Below are positions 11,067-23,002 of a DNA stretch of 64,000 nt, in pieces. Source of the stretch: Dermanyssus gallinae. Taxonomy: Eukaryota > Arthropoda > Arachnida > Mesostigmata > Dermanyssidae. Each line of letters opens with the position of its first letter. The stretch's first letter is position 1. Under the pieces are notes generated by a model, which searched no databases, was not told where the DNA came from, and worked only from the letters and a program-made list of their open reading frames with translations. Location of the stretch: contig QVRM01000292.1 in assembly GCA_003439945.1 (NCBI GenBank), positions 182,001-246,000 on the forward strand, written 5' to 3'. The position numbers and the translations under genes are program-made.

Positions 11067-14000
11067 TACAGCAGATGACTAGTAACGTAGACCACAAAAT
11101 AATACACTGCCGACTACAGCAGAAAAAACGCAAACCTTTTTAGAACATTTTCGTCACGTAAGGCGTCGCCCTAAGCTTTACTCGGTCGAAGTACTATCAC
11201 GTTTTACCTAAGTATTTACTACTAAATTCATGGCAAAATAATGAAACATATTGCGAGGTTCTAAGTATATAAAGTATAAGCAGTCCTAGAAATATAAACG
11301 TCCCTTTTAAATGATTAAATGGCGTCGATTTCAGTAATCATAATGGCGGACGAAAGCGTCATATATATTTAAGGGTTTGTTTGGTGGTGACAGATTATAA
11401 TCCATGTTCGCTTTCGCCTTACTTAAAAAAGTCTGTAAGGACTAATGTGATATTGGCCGTTCTTGAAATCCATGGCCTGGCGAATGCAAGGAAACTGCAA
11501 TGCCGGTTAACAACTTTATTTCGTGATTTATGTCTAATCCAAAAAATGTGTATGCATACTCCATTTTATGGCCAGGTCTTACAAGTTTCGAAATTTCGTA
11601 TCTTCTTAGTTCAATAAGTTTCTACAAATACACGTATTAGCATGTACAAGCGGGAACGCTGCATCTCTATGCAATTGTCTTCGAATTCACTAGTATATAC
11701 AAGAATCTGGCGTATATATATATATATACATTTTTTGTATAATATATTATGTATATGTTATACATATCACGAAGGATTAATTATCTAAGCTAATGTGCCT
11801 AGGCGTGTTTGGTGACTATCCCGTGTCCGTTTCGTTTAGGCCAGGAGAAGTGTACCCCAAACGGACGCAGCGTTTCCACGTTGTGTGCCTAGACCTAGAC
11901 GTTATTTAACGAAAGACCGCATGACCTAAGAGCTCCTCTGAGCGTCTCATTATTAGCGCTATGTCTTCTAGGGCGTCGTCCTGCGCTCATGAAACACCAT
12001 AGGCCGTGATGTCTCAGTTTGTCAACGGGGTGACCACAATAACACCGATGAGGACTAACTAGATCTGCTCTTAGTAGTCGGTATATTGCTATGTAAATTG
12101 TCTCGCCATCAAGAAGGGTAGGGAGGTACCGGAAGCGCGTATAACCACGCGCCTGAATTCTTGAGGGCCGCCGCGTTTAGACAAGCATTGGTCGCATCGT
12201 TCGGTGGCTATATTATAAAAGATGTCTTTGTACCTCATCGCGCAAAGGGCACTCCAGTTACTTTGGGATGGTACGCTGTCAGGTTTACCTTCGCATCGGG
12301 CGTCAAGATTCTCCTGAAGGTAGGCTAAGCGATTTCTAAACAGGCCGACTCCCGCTGTACCTAAAATGGGGATTGCCCTGTTTTCTGCGCGTAGCGATGA
12401 GATAAAACATGACATAAATATTGTATGAATTATATAATATCGATATATTGTTTTCAGTCGATTTATATCTTTCATGCGAGCATTGCTATAAGATTTCCAT
12501 CGAATTAGATCGGGCAGAGGTTCTACTCACCTGTAGCATGTTCCTTGCAGTGAGTGTGTCTATATATATATATATATATATATGACCAATTTACCTGTAG
12601 TGGACGTACTGCTTTTTCACATGCTTGCGTCCTGGTTTAGCAGTATGTCCAAGTATGCAAGGTAAAAAGTATCGCTGGGCCCAGTATAATTGTACCAAAA
12701 GTTTATCCACAGAAGTAGATTATATGAAATGAGTAGCTTCACGTAGATTGGTCTTCAGCCCGCACGCATTCCCTATAATATGCGACAAGAGCTATAAGTA
12801 AAGATAGCCGAACTGCATAATTGCTGTCGCCTTGACTTTTCAAGTCAGTCCTCAATGCCATTTTGGCAGTCAGATGTCTCGCCTCACGTGCTGAGCAACG
12901 AGGCGCGAGGTGGTCGAGAGATTTTATAGTTGGTCGAGAGATTTCCTGGAAGTTCGGGAGCTGGCCGACAGATTCCATGAAAGAGTCGCGCTAGGACCAC
13001 GAGCGCTTCCGTCAAGATCGTCCGCTACGCGCAAATTACCTCGATGGAAATGAGTCGCTGAGCAGCACAAAAGCTCTTTCAATTGCGGGTCGACCTTGGA
13101 TCTGCCCAGATCGATGCCGCATACAATGCCGCTGACTTTGACAGTTGGCTCCGAGTTGGAAGGAGAGCGGAAAGCCGTCAACCAGTAGTTTCATGATGGT
13201 GTGACCGGTTACCGTCACTGGCGCAATCAGGGTCCTAAATGATTCCAGCGTCCTGCCTTGAAGCGTCACGTAATCTTTGCCCTTTCATGAATTACTGACA
13301 GCGCTTCTAGCGCCTTATTACACGCGGCGCTGCTCAGCAAAAGCCTGACCGGCTGCAGGGAAAGATCTCTATTTGCCTGTCTTGTGTTACCTGAACACTG
13401 ACCGAGTTGTGCGTAACGAGAGGATTAATTTCGTCAAAAACAAATTCACTTCCGGCTACATTCGTATTGTAAAACACAGCAGGACATTCATAAGACATAT
13501 TTATTCATGATCTAACTACTTTACTGAATATAGCGCCAGAACAATACGTGCCCCTCCCTATCAGAAACCGACTACTTTCAGTTTGCGGGGGTGTTAGTTA
13601 ATGTTATTGGCTGACACTGTTTTCCAAATAATGTATTTGAACGCATTGTTAGACTGAGCAGTCTAAGATCCCATTTTTCCGTTGTTGAGCAGTCCGCATT
13701 GCTACGCCAATCAAGCCAATGGCGTATTCATAGTTACCCAACTTTTACAAATCTTTGCAGTATTATAGGGGCTATTGTGTTTTAAAACGTTAACTACCTC
13801 TTAGATGGGAAGCGCGGGAATTTGTACATGCTATTGTGACACAGCCATACATAATTATGCCTAAATGATAAACAGTACCAGGCACTTTTTGATGACCTAA
13901 ACAGATGAGCCCGAACGCTGTTTAAATTGGACTTCCCAATGCGCAGTCTATACATTAAATTACTCTCTCTGGTTAAGAATAATAGTGTGTATCTGAACAT

Positions 14001-15175
14001 TTCTACGATTATTGGTTTATCCTAGATATTTGGAACTAACCGTGGGCACATACATACAATAATAGTTAAGTAATATTGCTTTAAAGTAAATATCAAGTAT
14101 TTCGATGATGCTATCTAAATTACAGGAAAAACACTAGCTTGAAACTATTTACCGACTCTTACTTATTCTCTCCTCCTTAGCCATGGCCTGTCTTCCAGTT
14201 CTCTATTGAGTGGGCTCGAACTAGTCTTGCCTGCGTTTTCAATGGTAGAGCGTTCTAGATTTAGTAAACTCCGGTCTTTAAAGACAGTTACCTTCAATAG
14301 TCTACTCACTCAAACCGCAGAGAGCGTGTTGCTTACATATGACACTCAAGTAGAAGCAACACCCATACAGTGATATAAAAATATATTAAATCAAAGATCA
14401 TCATCGAGATCATCGATTATGAGATTTATGACCGAACGACTCTTCGCATTTATGTGTGTAAAATAAGAAACCTTCACAAGTTTGCTATAGTTTCTATTTA
14501 TATATACCTATTTTGTCGTTGTTTTAAAATATGTTTCAATATAAGGAGCTATTTGTTCATATAATGTTCTATTGATTGCAAATGGTTCAAATCAAATGGT
14601 GGTTGTACTACTATTACTATTACTACTACCAATAATTGCCCAATGGTCGAGAATACGTAATATAGATTGTGCACCTACACACATGGATCAGCCGCCATGT
14701 AAGGAACACTACGCGAATAAGTGCACGGTTTTGCGTGAATTCCAGTGAGCACATTTAAAATTCGGCACTAATCATTCCACTTTGTGTGCTTGACCGTCTT
14801 ACTATTTTCGAGTATTTCTCAATGTTTCAAATGCTCACATTTCCACTGCACGCAGTTGTTTTTTGGTTTCTTGATCCTGAACTGACGTTTGTCTCCTGGA
14901 GTCACCCGTTCCTTCACACAAAATTCACGTACGTAAGCATTTCATGTTTCTTGTAACTATTCTTTCAAAGCATAGAAATCGCTGCACGTAGAAGTAGATG
15001 TTGTTGGATGACGGAAGGCAGATGTGAAACGTACATCTTTCTTGTGTCACATAGAGATTCCATTTTTGAGGACTGATTAAATCTTAAAATTTGCTTTTGC
15101 ACAGAAAAGGGCTACAGTATGTTTTTTTGAGGATAAACAAATCTTAAATAATTTATGTGTAAACGTATATACATA

Positions 15176-15180
<5 letters not shown>
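11061..15180. other. Long non-coding stretch with possible degraded ORFs
   Basis: No gene is supported. On the minus strand 12089-12475 is open for 128 codons and 12739-13269 carries two overlapping frames. Neither shows a domain I recognise, and both may be old transposon remains. (TA)n at 11715-11729 and 12561-12583. Confidence 0.4.
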
Positions 15181-15592
<412 letters not shown>

Positions 15593-15599
15593 TAATTAA

Positions 15600-16938
15600 T
15601 TAATTGTCCCGTTTTCCTGCCACCTGAATATCGTGGCGGTACGACACTGTAGCTCGGTGTTTGTTCAACGCGGAGACTGGTGCAGAATGGTGGTTAAGAT
15701 AGCGGATAAAGGAGATTGTCTATCTGAGCTGAGATCTATCTATCTATGTCTCTATCTCACCCTCTCGTTCTTTTTGCCGTAATCTCTCTTTCATATATAT
15801 ATATATATATATATATAGGAGCAGTAACAGACACTGTCGCATCCGCGTGCCTCCGATAACGAGAGCCCACAGCAGAGAGCTCACCGCCGCCTTGAATAAC
15901 AGTGCCAGTTTGTATGAACAGCCAGTCCAGGCCAGTCCAATTACAGTCAACTAGGTGTGTCCAAGAATGTGTCCGGCAGCGTACACTCCCGCACGGACTG
16001 TGTGTGCGCTAGCAATGACTCGGTCGTCAGTAGGAATGAGCGGTGGGGACGCTCACGCATAACGGGCTTATACGATAAGATAATGAGCAACGTAACAAAC
16101 CCGATCATGAACATCTCGACACAATGTCTTCCTCCTGCAGGCCAATTCCAGCCATGGGTCGCTAGCTATGCTTGCAGCATCCGCCACCCAGTGTCATGCG
16201 TATGTCGCGTTCGCCGTCCTGTCGTGTCCTGTCGTTGGCATTCAACCAACTGCTGTTGTCGTTTAGCGCTGCGGCGAGCATTCGGCCTTGGCATAATAAT
16301 AATAATAATAAAAATCCTCATATCGAAGCAAAAGAAAACAAAAAAATCAACAATATACGGCGAAACAAAACAACAAACAAAACAAGCAAACTGCGAAATG
16401 AAGCAAAAACGATTTTTGTGGGTAGGGGTGGTGTTGCCGCTCTCTACCAATGGTTCAACTACCAATACAATAACACATTATTTGACTGCTACAACAAACT
16501 TCCGCGCAAGCCTAAACAATTTTCTCGGCAAATTTGCTGCAGCGGCGGCAACTATTCTTTCAACACTCGACAGGGGTTCTTCTCAGCATAATTGTTTTTT
16601 TTTCTTCTTTATGGCAGGCTTTGGCATACCTGCCTGATGCCACACTGCATCACTTACACCGATCAGTCACAACGATCAGTGGCGAAACTCACAATAGGTG
16701 TTGGAGTTACAGGTGAGAAAAAAAAAACACTAAACCTCTCGGTTCTGCAGCTCGTCAGATACCGCCGTTATTTACCGTATTCTACCGCGCCGCTAGGCCA
16801 GGCCGCAGCGCAACCATCGCGCTCATGCTGATGCAGTAATTAGTCCATAGACACAGCCTCTCATTAATCCACAGTCAATGCACTGAAGCGACGCTATTTA
16901 TTGCTGCTACAGATCTGCTGCTGCAGCTTTCTCGATCC
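15600..16938. other. Unassigned stretch, GC-richer
   Basis: Mixed composition with (TA)n at 15793-15819 and (TAA)n at 16301-16318. The 226-codon plus-strand ORF (15957-16637) is compositionally odd and shows no domain. Untranslated exons are possible but not shown. Confidence 0.35.
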
Positions 16939-16956
16939 AATCGTGTAGCTACAGTG
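16939..16956 (+). repeat. Target-site duplication, left
   Basis: AATCGTGTAGCTACAGTG, identical to 17222-17239, on either side of the SINE. Confidence 0.95.
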
Positions 16957-17221
16957 GCGGCGTGGTCTAGGGGTCTAGTGCGCTAGTCATGGTTGTCATC
17001 TACCGGGGGTGTGGCCGGTTCGATCCCTGTTGTTGATCGAATTTTCTTTGAGCGATGCTCATTGAGAATGGATGACAAACCATACCGCTGAGAGTCAGCG
17101 GTCATGCTGCCACAAGGACTGTTAAAGGAACTCTAGCTATCTTAACATGTCCGGCCTTCGGTGCATTGAAGACATACCTCAGGTTAAGTTCCGAGCCTGT
17201 AGGGGACGGAGGATAGTCTCG
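16957..17221 (+). mobile_element. tRNA-derived SINE, family 1 (plus copy, with TSD)
   Basis: A 265-bp element. Its tRNA-like head has box A around GTGGTCTAGGGG and box B GGTTCGATCCC, followed by a unique body and the tail GGACGGAGGATAGTCTCG. A perfect 18-bp target duplication brackets it, which shows retroposition and recent arrival. It has no coding capacity and would depend on a partner LINE. Its 3' end does not match the LINE tails I could read here. Confidence 0.92.
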
Positions 17222-17239
17222 AATCGTGTAGCTACAGTG
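17222..17239 (+). repeat. Target-site duplication, right
   Basis: AATCGTGTAGCTACAGTG, the right copy of the SINE target duplication. Confidence 0.95.
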
Positions 17240-17635
17240 CACTACGCTTGCTGTTGGCTTGTTGCTTGGCTTACCATTATTAGTTCCGTTGCCCCATGCC
17301 ATAATAATGCGACATGCGCAAGCATCGCGTGCTGTTAGCGGCGGTGGCCCGCCGCCCCGTTCCTTTTTCCTCCCTCCACTGAGTAAACAATCTCTCTGTC
17401 TCTGACTTTCATCTCTGCCCGTATAGACCAAGTACGTCGACCACTCTAAGCCGAAACAGGTTTGCGTTAATCCTACACACGACGCATACACAGGCGTATT
17501 TGCTATACTTAGATGTGACATACTCATGCATAGGAGTACATGTAGAAGCTATTCAAACGAACGATGGGTGGCTTACCAATCCATTACTCTTATATCAATC
17601 TGTAACACTAGATTATATATAAATATAAATATAAA

Positions 17636-17638
17636 TAT

Positions 17639-17697
<59 letters not shown>

Positions 17698-17710
17698 TAC
17701 ACATATATAT
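17636..17710. repeat. A-run plus (TA)n microsatellite
   Basis: AAATATAAATAT, then A15, then TA repeats. Confidence 0.9.
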
Positions 17711-18189
17711 TGTAAATCGCTCTATGTCCATGGTCTTCGGGCACAACGACACCAGCGCAGTTACCACGAATAACAATCAGAAGGAGTAACGAGAAGAGCC
17801 AGCTGATTTGTTTGGCGCACTCGGCGAAAGCATTCGTTCCTGCGCCAGCGCGACAAACTTCGAAAAGTAAAGGCATGAAAGAAATTAATGTCAGGCGAAA
17901 CTACAGAGGGAATTACTGGTTAGGAACGCAAATATTTTGCATTACCTTCTAGGGACCCACGTGGTTGTGAGCTTTTCCGGAAACGGCTGTCATTGGATAC
18001 ACGGAGCTACAGCGGTGCTTGGCACATTGTCCAAGTGGTCAAAACTATGTCTGGACGAATGGCTGATGTAGTTGGTCGTCACGCACACTGGGGAACAAAT
18101 GTTTACAAACCATTATGACATAAATAAATTCTGAGTCTCATATATACATTTCTGAATCAAAGATAATTTAGGAAATTATAGCATACTAA

Positions 18190-19245
18190 GCCTTATAGAA
18201 ACGGCCATATATTTAGACTTACACGTGAAACTCTTTATCGAGTGAGGGAGATTGAAGAAGCACTATTGGAAGGAAAGAAATGGAGCAAGGAGCACAGGAA
18301 GGTAGTGCATATGGACCAGGGTAAGGGAAAGTAATATTGGCAAAAATATATGCAGGCAAAAGCAAATTTTCAGCATTTGGTAATAGAAGGAATAAAACGG
18401 CAGGACGAACAGGAATTTAAGTAATTCCATAAAGTTCCACAATAAGTTTTTAGTATATTGGGGACTCTAAGGGGACAACGGGTAAAGCGATTCTAGACAT
18501 ATAGTAGTCAGTGCGGGAGAAAGCATGACTAATCTTGAGCATGAAAAAAATTACACAAAAGAAGAGAAGAATGCGGGTGTAGACGCACTCTTTTTTATTA
18601 GTAATGGAGTTAGTGAATGGCGGTTGAGAATGAACACAAGAATAATCACAGGGGTAAAAGAAATAGAACGAGTTATTAGAAGAATGAAAGGAAACACGGC
18701 ATGCGGGTTAGACGGAATAACAACAAAGATAGTAAACGTGTTGGGAGAGGACTACCAAACATTTTTATCTAAAGGTTTTAATAGCAGCTTTGCCGGAAGT
18801 GGCATACCGAGAAGTTGGCGTAAGGGAAGGGTATCTTTGCTCCTAAAGGATGGTGTGGATAACGATGACTTGAGAGATAGACGACCAATAACTAGCAAAT
18901 AGTAAAGTTGGGGAATGGCAATGTCGGTTTAGAAAGGGATATAGGTTAGACAACCATATTTTTTATTGAATCAAATAGTTGAAATATCTAGGACGAGAGA
19001 ACAGGGCTGCATTGGGGGCTTTTTGGATCTAAGAAGAGCTTACGACATGGTCAATAGAGATATCTTGTACAAGTATATGGCAGAAAAAAGATTTGACGCA
19101 AGTTGGATAGGCTTATTAGAGAATATTTATAGGAAAAACACAGTAATGATCAAACGAACGAAGGGAGACTCGAGTGAATATGATATTGTTAAATGAGTAG
19201 GACAGGGGTGCCCTTTATCATCAGTACTTTTTTTTTATATATATA
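18190..19245 (+). pseudogene. LINE reverse transcriptase, N-terminal part (5' of nested insertion)
   Basis: A degenerate non-LTR retrotransposon. At 18525-18902 the frame carries the pre-RT and motif 1-2 region (CGLDGITTKIV, GIPRSWRKGRVSLLLKDG, RPITS). At 18966-19196 it carries motif A (GGFLDLRRAYDMVNRDIL), followed by QGCPLSSVLF (motif B) at about 19202-19235. Stops and frameshifts separate the blocks. The fold-back element at 19246 interrupts it just after motif B, and the reading continues at 20401. The domain order is normal, so this is one LINE and not two fragments. Confidence 0.8.
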
Positions 19246-20400
19246 CAGGGTGTTCCTATTTGTGTGGTCAAAACGCTAGGGTATGGTCAAACTCGGTGAG
19301 AAAATCATTTTTGCCAATGGGTGGAAGCCGGGAAAACGTTTTGTTTAGGAGTGAGGATGAAATTTATAAAAGCAGTTATTCAGCCTTTTTCTTCTACATA
19401 GTTGTGCAAAATCTACGTTTGCGGGAGAACCAGTCAACGCACAAAGGAACCGATCATACCGGCGTGTTTGGCGGAAAATTCTGCACAATAAAGTATACAT
19501 TACTAGCTTGCGTAGCAAAAAGCGAATAGCCAGATTAAGAAAAGTCATAAAAAGTCAAAATGTTACGTTAACGCTTTTTTGTGCAACATGGTAATTTTTT
19601 CCATTACGACCGAAAATGTACGTTCAAAAGACTACTCTCAGGCAATAGCAAATTTAATGCTCACTGCATTCGTACCAAAGTGATGGTGCTGCGTTACGTA
19701 GTTGCCAAGTAACTAAGCTTTTTCGATAGCCATATCGAAAGCGAAAGCATGCATATTTCCATAGGGCGTATGAGAAAGTTAGGTACATATTTTGAGGTTT
19801 GGTAGAACTCAACAAGAGAATAAATTTTCCTAGTGGAAGGAGGGGGCGGAAACGTCTTGGCAAATTTTTACGGTTCTGAACGTGAAAACTTGCACGTAAA
19901 ACATAACAACTATGACTGTCGAAAAAGCTTAGTGACTTGACAACTACGTAACGCAGCACCATCACCTTGATACAAAAATGATGGGCAATAAATCTGCTAT
20001 TGCCTGAGAGTAGTCTTTTGGACGTGCATTTTTGGTCGTAATGGAAAAAATTACGATGTTGCACAAAAAAGCGTCAACGTAACATTTCGACTTTTTATGA
20101 CTTTCCTTAATCTGGCTATTCGCTTTTTGCTACGCAAGCTAGTAATGTATACTTTGTTGTGCAGAATTTTCCGCCAAACACACCGATATGATCGGTTCCT
20201 TTGTGCGTTGACTGGTTCTCCCGCAAACGTAGATTTTGCAGAACTATGTAGAAGAAAAAAGGCTGAATAACTGCTTTTATAAATTTCATCTTCACTCCTA
20301 AACAAAACGTTTTCCCGGCTTCCACCCATTGGAAAAAATGATTTTCTCACCGAGTTTGACCATACCCTAGCGTTTTGGCCACACAAATAGGAACACCCTG
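19246..20400. mobile_element. Fold-back (long-TIR) DNA transposon, copy 2, nested in LINE
   Basis: A 1155-bp copy of the element at 1366-2521, with the same CAGGGTGTTCC ends and flanking TA. It interrupts the reverse transcriptase between motifs B and C of the LINE at 18190-21490. The insertion is therefore younger than the LINE. Arms and spacer match copy 1 closely, so the two insertions are of similar, fairly recent age. No transposase is encoded. Confidence 0.9.
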
Positions 20401-21490
20401 TATAGAAAAAATCGCGAGAAAGGTGAATAACACCAAGTTAGGGTGGCAGGTCGGTGAAAGGGAAACATGTATTAAAATTCCTCTTTTGTTGTTTGCAGAT
20501 GATATGGTTATTTTAGGAAATAACGTAGGAGAGATTCAATGAATAATTGATGCCTGTGGAAAGGCAGCAGATGTAGATATGGTATTTAACGAAAAAATAG
20601 CGCTATTTTAGTATTTTCGGGGGTTAAATTAGAGTGGAAACTAAGGCTACAGGGGAAGGAGTTAGGGTATCGGGATCAATATAAATATTTAAGTGTGACT
20701 ATAGCGTCAAAGAAAGAATTGTTGGAAGAGGAAGAAATGTTAAGAATATAGAAAGCAGACAGGGGTGGGAATTCGATAAGGTGCAAACGTTTATGGGGGC
20801 TCAATAGATATGTGGTTATAAGGGAGGTTTGGAAGGCAATGTCAGGGCTTAAATTTGGAAACGCTGTTCTCGTTCATAATTCGTTTCTCGAGGAAATTAG
20901 AAGGGATTTAGAGAGAAGTAATTAGATTTTTATTGGGCAGAGAGTCAATTGTAGCAGAGAGTTTCTTGAAGGGAAAGGCGGTATGTCAAAATTAATCGAA
21001 AAATAAGTACAAAGCAAGCTGAGATATTGTAGTAAAATTAGAACATTGAATAACGAACGATGGGTTAAAAAAATGCATTGGGTAAGAAGGGCAATAGGAG
21101 TAAAACAAAATGGGACAGGAGGGTGGAATTTGCGGCAAGACAGATAGGACCCAGCAGTAAACAATGAACAGACACTGCTATGTCCAGGGGGCAAACTAAA
21201 AGTAGAATAAAGGCAACATACACACAGAAGTGACGGACAGCAACATAATATAATATACAGAAAACTAGTTTAAAGGAAGTGTACGGGGATATGAAATAGA
21301 GAAGGAGTGAAGTAGCATGGCTATATGATAATACAAGAGGCAGCAGGCTCTTATCGGTTGTGAGAGCCTGTATGTTAGACACGAGGGTGCAGCGAAACTG
21401 CTACGAGGAATTAGAAACAACGGTTTGTCGGATATGCGGTAAGAGTTAGAAAACTGTAGATCATCTGGTTATGGAGTGTGGCCCTCGATG
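20401..21490 (+). pseudogene. LINE reverse transcriptase, C-terminal part (3' of nested insertion)
   Basis: Reading resumes with KVNNTKLGWQVGERE and LLLFADDMVIL (motif C, FADD) near 20490-20520, then YKYLSVTI (motif E) near 20685. It ends near 21425-21483 with a C-terminal finger of the form CRICGK...VDHLVMECGP. Stops and frameshifts show it is dead. Clade not determined: no endonuclease domain was readable upstream. Confidence 0.8.
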
Positions 21491-21632
21491 TAATGCCAAA
21501 GTAATACCGAGCCTGGGGGGGTGGGGAGGAATCCGGGTTTAGTGGGTTTGCGAGACTCACACTAGTCACGCAGGCTGCTAGTGGCGCATGTGCATCATGC
21601 ATTCCCGAAACCTCCCAGAACAAAACAAAAAA
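21491..21632 (+). mobile_element. LINE 3' untranslated tail with poly-A
   Basis: Follows the LINE coding remnant and ends in AAAACAAAAAAAAAA. It contains GGGTTTAGTGGGTTTGCGAG and CATTCCCGAAACCTCCC. Nearly identical to 51375-51518. It marks the 3' end of the LINE. Confidence 0.85.
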
Positions 21633-22245
21633 AAAAGGTTATCAGGGGACTTCCCAGTCTTAGGCTCTGAGAGAATAACTCTTCAGTCAGTATTGAACAA
21701 GTGGCACATTCACAAAGAAGACTTAGCTTTACCAATGTGGTGAAGGTATTGCTGAACGATGATACCGCGGCCTGTTGACAGTTATGCGAGTGAATAGGTG
21801 AGACCAAGGAGCATTGATTTTGTCTAGTAGGATGGATGGCCCGCCTAGATTGAATCCCATTGTTGGTTTCACTTGTTAAAATTTGTCTTAATGAGAAGGT
21901 AGCCTGTTGTCGCCTTGATAATTGTGCGCTTCCATAGGTCATGCTATCGATTACCAAACACTGGGAGATGGCGCCGAGAGTCGCCTGCTCCTCCGTGGAA
22001 GAATTCTTTTTTGCAATTCTGCTTAGGCTTTGGCAGCTTTCTTGCTGCGCATGAGGTGCTTCTGAGATTTTCACTTGATGCAGTTTCACGTCGTATTTAG
22101 CCATGTGTGTGCATGTAACAGGATGCCCTTCCAGGTATAAAGTTTCTGGGAAGAGCACTTCAGGATGTTGAAAAGAATGGCTTTTGTGATTTTATGAAGC
22201 CAATACTAGGCCTGACGTGTAAAGGTTTTGTCGGTTAACGTCGGC
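21633..22245. other. Unassigned stretch
   Basis: The minus strand is open for 187 codons (21595-22158), but its 3' part overlaps the LINE tail and no domain is visible. Probably chance or unrecognised repeat. Confidence 0.4.
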
Positions 22246-22306
22246 AGAAACATTATATATATATATATATATACACGCACACTCTTAACGGTTATGATGG
22301 GACTCG

Positions 22307-22570
22307 ATGATTCGATGCCAACATTGTTGGCATATTACCCACTTAAAAATTTATCATCGTGAGGTTTCCGACAAGACAACAAGACAGCAAACCAAAGAGC
22401 TGGTGCCGTTTTTCAATACTATTTTAACCCCTACACTTCCCTTAAGGGTTGCGTGGGCAGAGCGATCTGTACCAGGTGTTCTTCTGATAGCTGTACTTAT
22501 AGACTCAGGCGCAGCAAGTTGTTTATCAGTAGTATTTTGCAAACTCGAACATTTAGCTGGGCAAAGATAA
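22307..22570 (+). pseudogene. LTR-retrotransposon Gag knuckle and aspartic protease scrap
   Basis: One open frame starts with a zinc-knuckle-like CQHCWHITHLKIYH (CX2CX4HX4H, the last Cys replaced by His). About 50 residues later comes VLIDSGAASCLS, the active-site pattern of a retropepsin-like aspartic protease. The order Gag knuckle then protease is that of Ty3/Gypsy or BEL/Pao elements. A stop follows at 22568 and no RT or LTR was recognised, so this is a short remnant. Family assignment is an inference. Confidence 0.5.
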
Positions 22571-22857
22571 GAAAGATACGCAATTTTTTTTTCGACGACC
22601 CGAGTTTAATTCAGCTAGCAAACCGAGGTGGCTACGCATGCAACGTCGACTTTTCATGTACCGCGAAGGCACACCTAGGTCATTAGAGCGCAGAGGCGTC
22701 GGATGCTTGGTTTCTGACTAAGTGTATGCTCATATATAATAATGTATAAATATCTATAAGCAAAGCCCTCTTCTCAATCTTTGGCGTTAATATTAATATA
22801 TAATAATGGGGGGGGAGTAGATGGTAATGCACCACCTTTTTTATTGAGACATCTGTA

Positions 22858-23002
22858 CTCCCCGTTTTATGGCCGGTTATAATCCACTCGGGCCTTTACC
22901 TTGTCTAAAATGGAAACCATGAACACCAATTTAACGCACAACGTCCCAAATGGAAGGCAATGACTTTGCCACTAAATTCTCTTGCTCGGCTTGAGGCCAA
23001 TG
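22858..23002 (-). mobile_element. SINE family 2, degenerate minus copy
   Basis: Read on the minus strand, it matches the SINE at 46148-46345. The head GCCGAGCAAGA...TTAGTGGC and the body AAATTGGTGTTCATGGTTTCC both align, with many substitutions. Box B is largely lost. Confidence 0.6.

Noticed and set aside
21595..22158. 187-codon minus-strand ORF
   Set aside because: One of the longer ORFs, but its end runs through the LINE tail. Its composition is unremarkable and no domain is visible.
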